From Pannonibacter phragmitetus DSM 14782 (GTDB lineage Bacteria > Pseudomonadota > Alphaproteobacteria > Rhizobiales > Stappiaceae), in contig NZ_KB908217.1 in assembly GCF_000382365.1 (NCBI RefSeq), positions 124,001-188,000 of the forward strand: a stretch of 64,000 nt of DNA. The letters run 5' to 3'. Below are positions 25,468 to 34,282 of the stretch, piece by piece. The position numbers and the translations under genes were made by a program. The notes beneath the pieces were generated by a model, which searched no databases, was not told the origin of the DNA, and worked only from the letters and a program-made list of their open reading frames with translations. Within the stretch, counting starts at the first letter, position 1, and each line of letters begins with the position of its first letter.

Positions 25468-25779
25468 TCAAGCCCTTGCGGCTGCAATGCAGCGGCGGCG
25501 GGAGGCGTTTCCGCCGTCACAATGCCGTGAAACGGCCTGCGCCGGCGCGCAGGAAACAATCGTCCACAGGATTTGATCAAAACCTCAGGGCGGTTTCCTG
25601 CTGCATTTGCGAAGGAAGTTTATATACTGATTCCAAACAGGGATTCGCACGCGCCCCGAAATGGGTCCTGTTTTGACCCTGCCGCCACCGGCGGTTTGGC
25701 GCGGCCTCTGTTCAGGGGAAGACGCTGGATTTGCGGAAATCCGCCCCTTATCCGGCTCCCGTAAACGGGGAGGATCGCC
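25468..25779 (+). other. 312-nt gap before the YbjN-like gene
   Basis: The gap holds a GC-rich CGGCGG/CCGCCG dyad at 25493-25516 (possible weak terminator of the UbiK-like gene), a TTTGATCAAA palindrome near 25572 and an AT-rich TTTATATACTG stretch at 25619-25629 that could be a -10 region. I see no gene or clear full promoter. Confidence 0.35.
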
Positions 25780-26280
25780 ATGAGCCTCATCGAAATCGAC
25801 TTTGAACGCCCCGACAATCCCGTCGATCTGATCGAACACGTGGCTGCGCTCAACGAGTGGGCTTTCGAGCGTTCGGATGATGACGAGATCACCATTTCCA
25901 TCGGCGGATACTGGTGCGACTATCACGTCTCCTTCTCCTGGATGGAGGAGTTGGAGGCCCTGCACCTGGCCTGTGCCTTCGATCTGAAGGTAACCGAGCC
26001 GCGCAAGACCGAGGTGATGCGCCTCCTCTCGCTCGTCAACGAGCAGATGTGGATGGGTCACTTCGACCTGTGGAGCAAGGAAAACGTCATCATGTTCCGC
26101 CAGTCCCTGCTGCTGGCAGGCGGTGCGGAAGCTTCCGGTGCGCAGATCGAAGGGCTGCTGGCCAATGCGCTGGAAGCCTGCGAGCGCTATTATCAGTCCT
26201 TCCAGTTTGTTGTCTGGGCTGGCAAGACAGCTCAGGAGGCGCTGGAGTGCGCCTTGTTCGAGACCGCAGGAGAAGCATGA
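25780..26280 (+). CDS. YbjN-domain protein
   Basis: The 166-aa cytoplasmic protein fits the YbjN family: an acidic start (IDFERPDNPVDLIEHVAALN), a strand-rich core (DDEITISIGGYWCDYHVSFS) and a helical second half (QSLLLAGGAEASGAQIEGLL). YbjN proteins resemble type III secretion chaperones in fold; their job is not settled. A GGGGAGG ribosome site precedes the ATG. The stop overlaps the proC start (ATGA), and YbjN-proC order is common in alphaproteobacteria, which supports co-translation. Confidence 0.88.
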   Translation: MSLIEIDFERPDNPVDLIEHVAALNEWAFERSDDDEITISIGGYWCDYHVSFSWMEELEALHLACAFDLKVTEPRKTEVMRLLSLVNEQMWMGHFDLWSKENVIMFRQSLLLAGGAEASGAQIEGLLANALEACERYYQSFQFVVWAGKTAQEALECALFETAGEA

Positions 26281-27098
26281 GTTTTTCAGCTGAGCGCCCG
26301 TTCGCCGTTGTCGGCGCGGGCAAGATGGGCGGCGCAATGATCGCCGGATGGATGGCCCGCGGCGTCGATGCCGCCAGCCTTCTGGTCGTTGACCCCGCGC
26401 CGTCCGCCGCTCTCGTGGCCCAGCTGGACAGCCACGGCATTGTCCATGCGCCGAAGGTGCCGGAAGGCGTCAAGGCGGGTATGGTGCTGCTGGCCGTTAA
26501 GCCGCAGATCATGGGCGATGTGCTGCCGGGGCTGAAGCCTGCGGTGGCTGACGATACGCTGGTGCTGTCGGTTGCCGCCGGCACGCCGGTGCGCACCTTC
26601 GAAGCGGCATTCGGAGATATTGCTGTCATTCGCGCCATGCCCAACACGCCCGCCATGGTGGGAAGGGGCATCACCGCGCTTTATCCCAACGCCCGCGTCA
26701 CGGCAGCACAGCGCGAGACCGCCGGGCAGCTTCTGTCGGCGATCGGTGCCGTCGAGTGGCTGACCTCGGAAGGGCAGATCGATCTTGTTACCGCCGTCTC
26801 CGGCTCGGGCCCTGCCTATGTGTTCCTGCTGGCAGAGTGCCTGGCGGAAGCCGGGCGGCGCGCCGGTCTTCCGGCGGATCTCGCTGCACGGCTTGCCGAA
26901 GCAACGGTGAGCGGGGCAGGGGAACTGATGCATCAGTCTGACGACACGCCCGCAACCCTGCGGCAGAACGTCACTTCGCCCAATGGCACGACGGCGGCGG
27001 CTCTTTCCGTGCTGATGGCTGAAAACGGCCTGCAGCCGCTGATGGACACTGCGGTCGAAGCTGCTGCCCGCCGCGCCCGGGAACTCGCCGGTGCCTGA
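26277..27098 (+). CDS. proC: Pyrroline-5-carboxylate reductase
   Basis: ProC reduces pyrroline-5-carboxylate to proline with NAD(P)H. The 273-aa protein opens with the Rossmann loop FAVVGAGKMGGAMIAG and carries RAMPNTPAMVGRGITALY, TAVSGSGPAYVFLLAE and the C-terminal NVTSPNGTTAAALSVL signature. The ATG at 26277 overlaps the ybjN-like stop by 4 nt and is preceded by AGGAGAAGC; a longer upstream frame is only read-through into ybjN. The length is typical. Confidence 0.95.
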   Translation: MSFSAERPFAVVGAGKMGGAMIAGWMARGVDAASLLVVDPAPSAALVAQLDSHGIVHAPKVPEGVKAGMVLLAVKPQIMGDVLPGLKPAVADDTLVLSVAAGTPVRTFEAAFGDIAVIRAMPNTPAMVGRGITALYPNARVTAAQRETAGQLLSAIGAVEWLTSEGQIDLVTAVSGSGPAYVFLLAECLAEAGRRAGLPADLAARLAEATVSGAGELMHQSDDTPATLRQNVTSPNGTTAAALSVLMAENGLQPLMDTAVEAAARRARELAGA

Positions 27099-27139
27099 CG
27101 GGGCTGCCGCATTGCTTGCCTTTGCCTCTTCCATGCGGA

Positions 27140-27174
27140 CAGGATGTGCCTACCTATAAGGGGAACACATCCTG
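27140..27174 (+). promoter_or_regulatory. Inverted repeat upstream of the TetR-like gene
   Basis: CAGGATGTG (27140-27148) and CACATCCTG (27166-27174) form a perfect 9-bp inverted repeat around a 17-nt spacer that contains TATAAG, a -10-like box. It lies 26 nt before the TetR-like ATG with no T-run, so an operator fits better than a terminator. Confidence 0.55.
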
Positions 27175-27200
27175 CCAAGGCATCCAAGAAGGAGGCGGAC

Positions 27201-27968
27201 ATGGCACCGGAAGCAGAAGGCACCGCAGGCAAGACCGGGAAGAGCGGACGCAAAGCTGCGCCACGTCCCGATGACAGGACGACGGCTGTCGAGGCTTTTC
27301 TCGGGCTGCTCGCCACCCGGTCGTATGCTGAGATTTCCCTGACTGATATCGCCGAAGCCGCCGGGCTGAAGCCCTCTGCTCTCCGGCAGGCTGTTTCCGG
27401 CAAGAGCGAGCTTCTGGCTGCCTTCGCCGGGCAGGTGGATGCCGCCGTGCTGGATGGCCGCGATGACAGCATGTTTGACCAGCCGCCGCGTGACCGGCTG
27501 TTCGATGTGCTGATGACACGCCTGGATGCGCTGGCCCCCCACAAATCTGCGCTGACCCAGCTGCGTAAGGATGCCATGCGTGATCCGGCGCTGGCCATGT
27601 GCCTGAACGGTATCGCCGTGCGCTCGCAAGGCTGGATGCTGGCGGCTGCCGGTGTTTCCATTCCCGGCATCAAGGGCCGTCTGGTGCAGCAGGGGCTCGC
27701 GGTTTCCTTCGCCCGTGTGCTCGAAACCTTCCTTGAGGAGGAAGACGAAAGCCTGCCGCGCACCATGGCCGCCCTCGACAAGGAACTGGACCGGGGCGAG
27801 GATTGGCTGCGGCGGTTGGGAGCGGTGGAACGGGTGACGCGCCCCGTGGCCTGCGGCCTGATCAAACTCGCCGGAAAGGCGATGTCCCGCCGCAAGTCCC
27901 GGCGCAGCGAAGCAGCCCCAAGCGTTGCATCTGAGGCTGGCGGAGAGGCTGCGGCTCAGCCGGTCTAA
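27201..27968 (+). CDS. TetR-like transcriptional regulator
   Basis: The 255-aa protein has a basic, Ala/Lys-rich N-terminal tail, then a TetR helix-turn-helix (about residues 28-75, AFLGLLATRSYAEISLTDIA and AGLKPSALRQAVSGKSELLA). The C-terminal effector region is all helical and the tail again basic. A GGAGG site lies 6 nt before the ATG at 27201. The ligand is unknown. A 9-bp inverted repeat directly upstream is a good candidate for its own operator. Confidence 0.82.
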   Translation: MAPEAEGTAGKTGKSGRKAAPRPDDRTTAVEAFLGLLATRSYAEISLTDIAEAAGLKPSALRQAVSGKSELLAAFAGQVDAAVLDGRDDSMFDQPPRDRLFDVLMTRLDALAPHKSALTQLRKDAMRDPALAMCLNGIAVRSQGWMLAAAGVSIPGIKGRLVQQGLAVSFARVLETFLEEEDESLPRTMAALDKELDRGEDWLRRLGAVERVTRPVACGLIKLAGKAMSRRKSRRSEAAPSVASEAGGEAAAQPV

Positions 27969-28058
27969 CCGTTATCTGCCTGTCTGCAAGGGCTTGCGCG
28001 GTTGCGCCGGGCGCGGCACTGTGAAGATCCTTTCGCATGGATTTTCCGGAGACCTGCC

Positions 28059-28415
28059 ATGACCCCGAGCGCTTCCGCGCAGCCGATCAGTTTTGACGAT
28101 TTCCTGAAGGTGGATATCCGCGTCGGGCAGATCATCGAGGCTGCGCCCTTTCCCGAGGCGCGGAAACCGGCGATCAAGCTGGTGATCGACTTCGGCCCGG
28201 ACATCGGCATCAAGAAAAGCTCCGCCCAGATCACCAGACACTACACCCCGGAAGGCCTCGTTGGCCGCCGGGTGCTGGCAGTGGTCAACTTTCCTCCGCG
28301 CCAGATCGGCCCGATGCGCTCCGAAGTCCTGACGCTCGGCGTGCCGGATGCAGACGGCGAAGTCGTCCTCATCACCCCCGATCAGGACACCCCGCTGGGC
28401 GGACGTTTGTTCTGA
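28059..28415 (+). CDS. csaA: CsaA-like tRNA-binding domain protein
   Basis: The 118-aa protein is a single OB-fold tRNA-binding domain of the CsaA class (FDDFLKVDIRVGQIIEAAPF, GIKKSSAQITRHYTPEGLVG, NFPPRQIGPMRSEVLTLG). CsaA has chaperone-like activity and binds precursor proteins and tRNA in Bacillus. The ATG at 28059 is preceded by a CCGGAG site; upstream frame extension is not needed. It converges with the sensor kinase operon, with 3 nt between stops. Confidence 0.9.
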   Translation: MTPSASAQPISFDDFLKVDIRVGQIIEAAPFPEARKPAIKLVIDFGPDIGIKKSSAQITRHYTPEGLVGRRVLAVVNFPPRQIGPMRSEVLTLGVPDADGEVVLITPDQDTPLGGRLF

Positions 28416-28418
28416 GCT

Positions 28419-29864
28419 TTACCCCGGAATGCGGAAGCGGGCCCTGAGGCCGCCAAGGGCGCTTTCTTCCAGCTGGATGTCGCCGCCATGGCTGCGGGCT
28501 ATGTCGCGGGCGATGGCAAGGCCAAGGCCGCTGCCGGAGGCGTCCTGATTGCGGGCTTCGTCCAGCCGGTAGAAGGGGCGGAACACGTTTTCCCGCTCTT
28601 CCTCCGGAATGCCGGGTCCATCGTCGTCGATGATCACGGTCAGCCAGCCGTCCACATGGCGGCCCTGGATATCGACGCGGCTGGCGTGTCTTGCGGCATT
28701 CATGACCAGATTCATGAGGCTGCGTTTCACGGCATTGCGCCGCATTTCCACTTCCGGCTCGCCGGTGAAACTGGAGGAAACGCTGGCGCCGGAAATCTCG
28801 GCGGCCTCCTCCAGTTCCTCCAGCATCAGGGTGATGTCCGCCGTCTCCACCGCCTCGCCATTGTCGCCGCGCGTGAAGGCGAGATAGTCCTCCAGCATGT
28901 TGCTCATCTCGTCCACGTCACGCTTGAGGCCTTCGGTCTCCGGTGTTTCGGGGATGAGGGCAAGCTGCAGGCGGAAGCGGGTGAGGATTGTGCGCAGGTC
29001 ATGGCTGACACCGGCCAGCATGGTGGTGCGCTGGTCGATCTGCCGCTCGATGCGCCGGCGCATTTCGATGAAAGCCTGTGCGGCCCTGCGCACCTCGCGT
29101 GCCCCGCTGGGGCGGAAATCATCCACCGGCCGTCCCTTGCCGAAGCCTTCCGCCGCATTGGCCAGCCGCTCGATGGGCCGGATCTGATTGCGCAGGAACA
29201 GCATGGCAATGGAGATCAGCACCAGCGAGCTGCCGACCATCCAGACCAGAAAGATATGCGAGTTGGAGGCATAGGTCTGGCTATGGCGGGCCACCACGCG
29301 CAGCACCTTGTCCTTGAGCTGAATGCGGATCTCGACGAAGCGGGACCGGCCGATGGTGTCCACCCAGAAGGGCTTGCCAATGCGCTGGGAAATCTCGCGG
29401 CTGAGATTTTCTGCGACCAGATCGAAGAAGGCCCTGGGCCGGGGAGAGGGCAAGGGCTCGGGCGGCAGGATTGACACGGACATGTCCAGCGTCCGGCTGC
29501 CCATTTCCTCGATCAGCCGGTAATCGGCGTCCTGGGGGTAGTTCTCCAGCGTATAGACCAGCGCCGCGATTTCGCGCACCACCGCCTGTGACAGGCGGAA
29601 GGTGACCTGCTGGTAGTGCTGTTCCATGATCACGAAAGCGAGCACAGACTGCAGCAGCACCATGGGCGTGACGATGATGAGCAGCGCGCGGGTGAAAAGC
29701 CCCTTGGGCATATGTCGGTAGATCCGCCCGGCCACCCGGCCGTAGATGAAGGCGAAGGGGACCAGCAGCGAATGCAGCAGCTTTCCCGCCAGTTTCGCAG
29801 CCGGGGCCAGAAATGCGCCAAAGCCTGCGAAAAGGCTGCGGAGGCGGGCGCGCGCTTCAGTCAC
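28419..29864 (-). CDS. Sensor histidine kinase of the MarR/RR/HK operon
   Basis: The 481-aa kinase has two membrane helices (about 60-80 and 203-225) around a periplasmic sensor, then HAMP, HisKA with the phospho-acceptor His288 in LAGVSHDLRTILTRF, and an HATPase domain (NLVMNAARHAS, DDDGPGIPEEERENVFRPFY, GSGLGLAI). It is of the EnvZ class. I propose a GTG start at 29864, overlapping the response-regulator stop by 8 nt, since no ATG in the right place retains the N-terminus. It should phosphorylate the neighbouring regulator. The signal is unknown. Confidence 0.85.
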   Translation of the reverse strand: MTEARARLRSLFAGFGAFLAPAAKLAGKLLHSLLVPFAFIYGRVAGRIYRHMPKGLFTRALLIIVTPMVLLQSVLAFVIMEQHYQQVTFRLSQAVVREIAALVYTLENYPQDADYRLIEEMGSRTLDMSVSILPPEPLPSPRPRAFFDLVAENLSREISQRIGKPFWVDTIGRSRFVEIRIQLKDKVLRVVARHSQTYASNSHIFLVWMVGSSLVLISIAMLFLRNQIRPIERLANAAEGFGKGRPVDDFRPSGAREVRRAAQAFIEMRRRIERQIDQRTTMLAGVSHDLRTILTRFRLQLALIPETPETEGLKRDVDEMSNMLEDYLAFTRGDNGEAVETADITLMLEELEEAAEISGASVSSSFTGEPEVEMRRNAVKRSLMNLVMNAARHASRVDIQGRHVDGWLTVIIDDDGPGIPEEERENVFRPFYRLDEARNQDASGSGLGLAIARDIARSHGGDIQLEESALGGLRARFRIPG

Positions 29865-30552
29865 AGGCCAGCCTGTAGCCGATGCCGCGCACCGTCTGCA
29901 GATAGACAGGGTTTGCCGGATCATCCTCGATCTTGCGGCGCAGCCGGTTGATCTGCACATCCACCGTGCGCTCGCCAAGGCCGCTGTCATCACCGACGAT
30001 CTTGTGGCGCGGCACGGTGGCGCCGGGTTGTTCGGCGAAAATGGTCAGGATCTGGCGCTCGCGGTCGGTCAGGCGGATCTGGCTGTCGCCCCGGCGCAGC
30101 TCGCCCCGCTCCGTGACGAAAACGAAGGGGCCAAAGCGGATTTCCGGCTGGCGGTCTATCCGGCGGGTGGCACCGCGCCGCAGGATGGCGGCGATGCGCA
30201 GCATCAGTTCACGCGGGTCGAAGGGCTTGGGCAGATAGTCATCCACCCCGGCCTCAAGCCCGGCGATACGGTCTTCCGCCTCGGCGCGGGCCGTCAGCAT
30301 CAGGATGGGCACAGGGCTGTCCGCCCGCAGCGAGGCGGCAAGATCCAGCCCGTTCTCGCCCGGCATCATGATGTCGAGGATCAGGAGATCAAAGGCGAGG
30401 CCAGACAGGCAGCGCCGGGCCTCGGCGGCATTGGCGGCAGTTGTCACCCGGTAGCCGTTTTCCTGCAGCACCCTGCCCAGCAGATCGCGGATGCGGCTGT
30501 CGTCGTCAACCAGCAGGATGTGGATGGCGTTGTCGTCCGGCACCCGTGTCAT
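29857..30552 (-). CDS. petR: OmpR-family response regulator (PetR-like)
   Basis: The 231-aa protein has a receiver domain (residues 9-125, HILLVDDDSR with acceptor Asp60 in LLILDIMMPGENG) and an OmpR-type winged helix (130-231, LTDRERQILTIFAEQPGATV, RTVDVQINRLRRKIEDDP). It starts 4 nt after the MarR-like stop. In Rhodobacter the pair PetP (MarR) and PetR (OmpR type) stands next to petABC; the same MarR-RR order here suggests an orthologue, though petABC is 27 kb away. The symbol is from gene order and family, not from an alignment. Confidence 0.75.
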   Translation of the reverse strand: MTRVPDDNAIHILLVDDDSRIRDLLGRVLQENGYRVTTAANAAEARRCLSGLAFDLLILDIMMPGENGLDLAASLRADSPVPILMLTARAEAEDRIAGLEAGVDDYLPKPFDPRELMLRIAAILRRGATRRIDRQPEIRFGPFVFVTERGELRRGDSQIRLTDRERQILTIFAEQPGATVPRHKIVGDDSGLGERTVDVQINRLRRKIEDDPANPVYLQTVRGIGYRLACD

Positions 30553-30556
30553 TGCG

Positions 30557-31144
30557 TCAAGCCTCCGTACCGGCCAGCTCGGGCGCTGGGCCGCTGCTGC
30601 CGCTTTGGGGAATGTTGGAGAGCATGCGGGCCACCTCGGGCCGCCGCTCCGGATCAATCATCTGGAACAGGAATTGGCGCACGATGGCCGCATCCTGTCC
30701 GGGCAGGGCATCCACCGCTGCATTGATGCGCACTGCCTGCAGGGCATCCAGCTTGCGTGACAGCTTGTGGCCCTTGTCCGTGGTGTGCAGCAGGCGCTGG
30801 CGCCGGTCTGTTTCTCCGGGGCGCTGGTCGATGAAGCCCTCATCCACCAGTTGCTTCAGCACCCGGCCAAGGCTCTGCTTGGTGATGCGCAGGATGGCGA
30901 GCAGATCCGACACGCGGATGCCCGGATTTCTGTCGACAAAGTGCAGCACCCGGTGGTGCGCACGGCCAAACTCGAGCCCGGAGAGCAGCTGATCGGGGTC
31001 TGCGGTGAAATCCCGGTAGGCGAAGAACAGCAGTTCGATCAGGTCATAAGGCGTGGACCCGGTGGTCCCGCTGCCTGAAACGGGGGGGCTGTCTTGGGCC
31101 ATCTGGGGCGCTGCAGGTGCTGTCTTGAAATTTATGTCAGCCAT
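30557..31144 (-). CDS. petP: MarR-family regulator (PetP-like)
   Basis: The 195-aa protein is a MarR winged-helix regulator (DLIELLFFAYRDFTADPDQL, then VSDLLAILRITKQSLGRVLK and the wing DRRQRLLHTTDKGHKL). Its C-terminal tail is Ser/Pro/Ala-rich. It leads the operon of response regulator and kinase. In Rhodobacter a MarR-like PetP precedes PetR. It diverges from ilvE across about 274 nt that hold a palindrome, so it might also affect ilvE. Confidence 0.72.
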   Translation of the reverse strand: MADINFKTAPAAPQMAQDSPPVSGSGTTGSTPYDLIELLFFAYRDFTADPDQLLSGLEFGRAHHRVLHFVDRNPGIRVSDLLAILRITKQSLGRVLKQLVDEGFIDQRPGETDRRQRLLHTTDKGHKLSRKLDALQAVRINAAVDALPGQDAAIVRQFLFQMIDPERRPEVARMLSNIPQSGSSGPAPELAGTEA

Positions 31145-31279
31145 ATTGACTTATTTCTGATCGATTGTTACCTGTAGCGGCACATTGACGAAATGTTCGG
31201 TCGCATGCGCCCCCGTGCCGGGTGTTTGTCCGGATCGTACATGGCCCTCATTCCCTTAAGAGAATCCGGGCTGGCAGTC

Positions 31280-31293
31280 TCCTCAAATGAGGA
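31280..31293. promoter_or_regulatory. Perfect palindrome between the MarR-like gene and ilvE
   Basis: TCCTCA-AA-TGAGGA is a perfect 6-bp inverted repeat. A GATACT box (31292-31297) overlapping its right edge could be the -10 of ilvE, so it may be an operator. No regulator can be assigned from the sequence alone. Confidence 0.4.
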
Positions 31294-31418
31294 TACTGTT
31301 TGTTACGGGTGCATGCAAAACCCCAGTATCAGGCCAAAGGCTGTTCTGGGTGTGCATCCAGAAAAATGGATACAAGAAGCAGATTGCGCCGGGCGACAAG
31401 GCGCGGGAGACAAGAACA

Positions 31419-32318
31419 ATGGCTGGTATTCCCTTTGATCAACGCGATGGTGAAATCTGGTTCGACGGGAAGTTCATTCCCTGGGCTGATGCCAAGGTGC
31501 ATGTGCTGACGCATGGCCTGCACTATGCCAGCGCGGTATTCGAAGGGGAGCGGGCCTATAACGGCCGGATCTTCAAGAGCGCCGAGCACACCGGGCGCCT
31601 GCATGCTTCCGCTGAGGTGCTTGGCTTCGAAATTCCCTTCTCTTCCGAGGTCATCAATGCCGCCAAGGAAGAACTGCTGAAGCGGATGAACCTCGTTGAT
31701 GCCTACCTGCGCCCGATTGCCTGGCGCGGCAGCGAGATGATGGGCGTGTCGGCCCAGCATAACACCATTCACCTGGCCATCGCTGCCTGGGAATGGCCGA
31801 GCTACTTCAAGCCGGAAGAGCGGCTGAAGGGCATCCGCCTCGACATGGCAAAGTACCGCCGCCCGGACCCGGCCACGGCGCCGTTCAAGTCCAAGGCGGC
31901 CGGCCTTTACATGATCTGCACCCTGTCCAAGCATGAAGCCGAGCGCAAGGGCTATGCCGATGCGCTGATGCTGGACTGGCGCGGACAGGTGGCCGAGGCG
32001 ACCGGCGCCAATGTCTTCTTCGTCAAGGACGGCAAGATCCACACGCCGAAGCCGGACTGCTTCCTCAATGGCATCACCCGCCGCACGGTGATCGACCTTG
32101 CCAAGGCGCGCGGTTTCGAGGTGATCGAGCGGGTGATCATGCCGGAGGAGCTGGACGGTTTCGAGCAGTGCTTCCTCACCGGCACGGCTGCCGAGGTGAC
32201 GCCAGTGTCCGAGATCGGGCCCCACAGTTTCACGGTGGGCGAGATCACCAAGTCGCTGATGCTGGACTATGACGCGCTGGTGCGCGCGGACCCGGCAGGG
32301 CTGAAAGCGGCGGAGTGA
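31419..32318 (+). CDS. ilvE: Branched-chain amino-acid aminotransferase
   Basis: IlvE is a PLP-dependent class IV aminotransferase for the last step of valine, leucine and isoleucine synthesis. The 299-aa protein shows WADAKVHVLTHGLHYASAVF, the catalytic-Lys region FKSKAAGLYMICTLSK, and ALMLDWRGQVAEATGANVFF and GTAAEVTPVSEIG. The ATG at 31419 has a GGGAGA site upstream and gives the normal length; longer upstream frames are leader sequence. A strong terminator follows. Confidence 0.94.
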   Translation: MAGIPFDQRDGEIWFDGKFIPWADAKVHVLTHGLHYASAVFEGERAYNGRIFKSAEHTGRLHASAEVLGFEIPFSSEVINAAKEELLKRMNLVDAYLRPIAWRGSEMMGVSAQHNTIHLAIAAWEWPSYFKPEERLKGIRLDMAKYRRPDPATAPFKSKAAGLYMICTLSKHEAERKGYADALMLDWRGQVAEATGANVFFVKDGKIHTPKPDCFLNGITRRTVIDLAKARGFEVIERVIMPEELDGFEQCFLTGTAAEVTPVSEIGPHSFTVGEITKSLMLDYDALVRADPAGLKAAE

Positions 32319-32343
32319 CGCCTCAACCTGTTTGGTAAGTCAT

Positions 32344-32378
32344 AAAGGGCGGCTGCATCCGGTGCAGCCGCCCTTTTT
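32344..32378 (+). terminator. Rho-independent terminator of ilvE
   Basis: AAAGGGCGGCTGCA, TCCGG, TGCAGCCGCCC, TTTTT is a perfect 11-bp GC-rich stem followed by five T residues. It also faces the end of the converging MFS gene. Confidence 0.93.
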
Positions 32379-32403
32379 GATTCTGCCGCCTGTGCTTACC
32401 GCC

Positions 32404-33666
32404 TCAGTGAGGCTTGGCGCCTGACGGATGCTGGGCGTGGAAGAGTTTGCCCTTTTCGGCCAAGAGCACCCAGCCGATGGCAATGACGCCATAGATGGCG
32501 CAGGCCAGCGCCATCGGCAGCAGGGTTCCGTCGAAATTCTGGCCGATGATGAAGCCGAGCACGGCGCCGCCCAGCGTGGTGGTGAAGCCGATGGCGGAGG
32601 AGGCGGTTCCGGCGATGGCGCCCAGCGGCTCCATGGACATGGCGTTGAAATTCGCGCCCATGAAGCCGAAGCTGGCCATGTTGATGGCCATGCACACGGT
32701 GAAGATGGCAAGGTTCTCGACACCCGCCAGCGCCAGGGCGACCTGCAGCAGGCCCATGGCGGTGAAGACCAGCACCGCACCGTGCGACAGGCGCCGCATG
32801 CCGATGATCGTGACCAGCCGCGAATTCAGGAACGAAGCCACGGCCATGGTAATGGCGACGGCGGCAAACACGAGCGGGAACCAGACGCCGAGATCGAAGA
32901 TATCGACATAGATCTGCTGCGCCATGGAGATGAAGGCAAACAGACCGCCGAAAATGAAGGTCGTCGCCATGGTGTAGCCGACGCTGATGCGGGTCGTCGC
33001 CACCTTGAGATAGGCCAGGGAGATAGAGCCCGGCGAAAACGACTGACGGGCATCCTCAGGCAGTGTTTCCGGCAGGCGGAAAGCGGTCCAGACCAGCATG
33101 AGGATGCCTGCGCCCATGAGCGTGCTGAAGATCCAGTGCCATTCGGCCACCAGAAGAATCAGTTGCCCGATGGAGGGTGCCACGATGGGCACGGCCATGA
33201 AGATCATCATCACCAGCGACATGACCTGCCCCATGCGCCGTCCGGAATAGCAGTCGCGCACGATGGAAACCGCGATGACGCGTGTGCCGGCGCAGCCGAT
33301 GCCCTGCAGAACACGGGCAATCAGCAGCTGGTCCAGATTTGTGCTGAACAGGGCAAAGACGCTGGCTGCGGCATAGAGCGCCAGACCGCCGATGAGAATG
33401 GTTCTGCGGCCAAAGGAGTCCGACAGCGGCCCGAAGATGAGCTGCGCACCGCCGAAGCCGATCAGATAGAAGATCAGGATCTGCTGGCGGTCATTCTCAT
33501 TGGCAATGCCGAGCGCGTTGCCGATGTCGGGCAGGGCGGGCAGCATGATGTCCATCGCCAGCGCATTCAGTGCCATCAGAGCGGCAACCATGGTGACGAA
33601 TTCGGCGAAGGACAGCCCAGGATGGGGCGTCTGGCTCGCGCCAGTGTTCCGGGCAAGATCGGACAT
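32404..33666 (-). CDS. Bcr/CflA-type multidrug efflux transporter
   Basis: The 420-aa membrane protein is a 12-helix MFS transporter of the Bcr/CflA drug:H+ antiporter group. It shows ALNALAMDIMLPALPDIGNA at helix 1, FGPLSDSFGRRTILIGGLAL in the helix 2-3 loop and RVLQGIGCAGTRVIAVSIVR in helix 4, all diagnostic of this group. The ATG at 33666 follows an AAGG stretch; a TTG two codons upstream is less likely. The substrate is unknown. It stands alone between ilvE and moaE. Confidence 0.88.
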   Translation of the reverse strand: MSDLARNTGASQTPHPGLSFAEFVTMVAALMALNALAMDIMLPALPDIGNALGIANENDRQQILIFYLIGFGGAQLIFGPLSDSFGRRTILIGGLALYAAASVFALFSTNLDQLLIARVLQGIGCAGTRVIAVSIVRDCYSGRRMGQVMSLVMMIFMAVPIVAPSIGQLILLVAEWHWIFSTLMGAGILMLVWTAFRLPETLPEDARQSFSPGSISLAYLKVATTRISVGYTMATTFIFGGLFAFISMAQQIYVDIFDLGVWFPLVFAAVAITMAVASFLNSRLVTIIGMRRLSHGAVLVFTAMGLLQVALALAGVENLAIFTVCMAINMASFGFMGANFNAMSMEPLGAIAGTASSAIGFTTTLGGAVLGFIIGQNFDGTLLPMALACAIYGVIAIGWVLLAEKGKLFHAQHPSGAKPH

Positions 33667-33800
33667 AAACAAACCTTAGGTATGGTGCACAGCAGCCTGA
33701 AACGCGGCCCGCAGCCTGCGTTCCAACGTGCAAAAATATCAGTGTTGCCTATCAGTGGTCCAAATTGACCGGTCGGTCAACCCAGGGGCTCCGGGAAATT

Positions 33801-34280
33801 TCACGCTTTTGGCTGAACGCCGTTCCAGCGATCCAGCGCGGTCTCATCTTCGGCCTTGGCCGCAACCCAGCCGCCTGGTCCACCTTCGCGCAGGATTTCC
33901 TTCTTCCAGAACGGGGCTCTGGATTTGAGGAAATCCATCAGGAAATCAGCGGCTTCGAACGCGGCCCGGCGGTGGCGCGAGGCGGCGGTGACGAGCACGA
34001 TCTGCTCGCCCGGCAGAATGCGGCCATGGCGGTGAATGACGGTGAGGCCGGTCAGCGGCCAGCGAGTCAGCGCTTCGCGGGCGATGCGCTCCAGCTCCTT
34101 CTCCGCCATGCCGGGGAAGTGCTCCAGCACCAGCGCTTCCAGCCGCCCGTCCTCGTCACGGCACAGGCCCGTGAAGCTGACGATGGCGCCCACATCGGCG
34201 CGGCCTGCGGACAGCTGCCGGGATTCGGCCTCCGCATCGAAGGGGCCGGGCTGGACGATGACGCGCAGGACCGGGCTCAT
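33801..34280 (-). CDS. moaE: Molybdopterin synthase catalytic subunit
   Basis: MoaE forms molybdopterin from precursor Z by transferring sulfur from MoaD. The 159-aa protein has the family segments GAIVSFTGLCRDEDGR, LEALVLEHFPGMAEKELERI and RAAFEAADFLMDFLKSRAPF, with the catalytic Lys in FWKKE. It follows moaD by 2 nt. Length and order are standard for alphaproteobacteria (pgsA-moaD-moaE). The MOSC protein elsewhere in the window would need the cofactor made here. Confidence 0.95.
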   Translation of the reverse strand: MSPVLRVIVQPGPFDAEAESRQLSAGRADVGAIVSFTGLCRDEDGRLEALVLEHFPGMAEKELERIAREALTRWPLTGLTVIHRHGRILPGEQIVLVTAASRHRRAAFEAADFLMDFLKSRAPFWKKEILREGGPGGWVAAKAEDETALDRWNGVQPKA

Positions 34281-34282
34281 CT

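Noticed and set aside
32428-33768. Long open frame antisense to the Bcr/CflA-type transporter
   Set aside because: It is low-complexity, His/Asp/Glu/Gln-rich translation, typical of a shadow of a hydrophobic membrane-protein gene.
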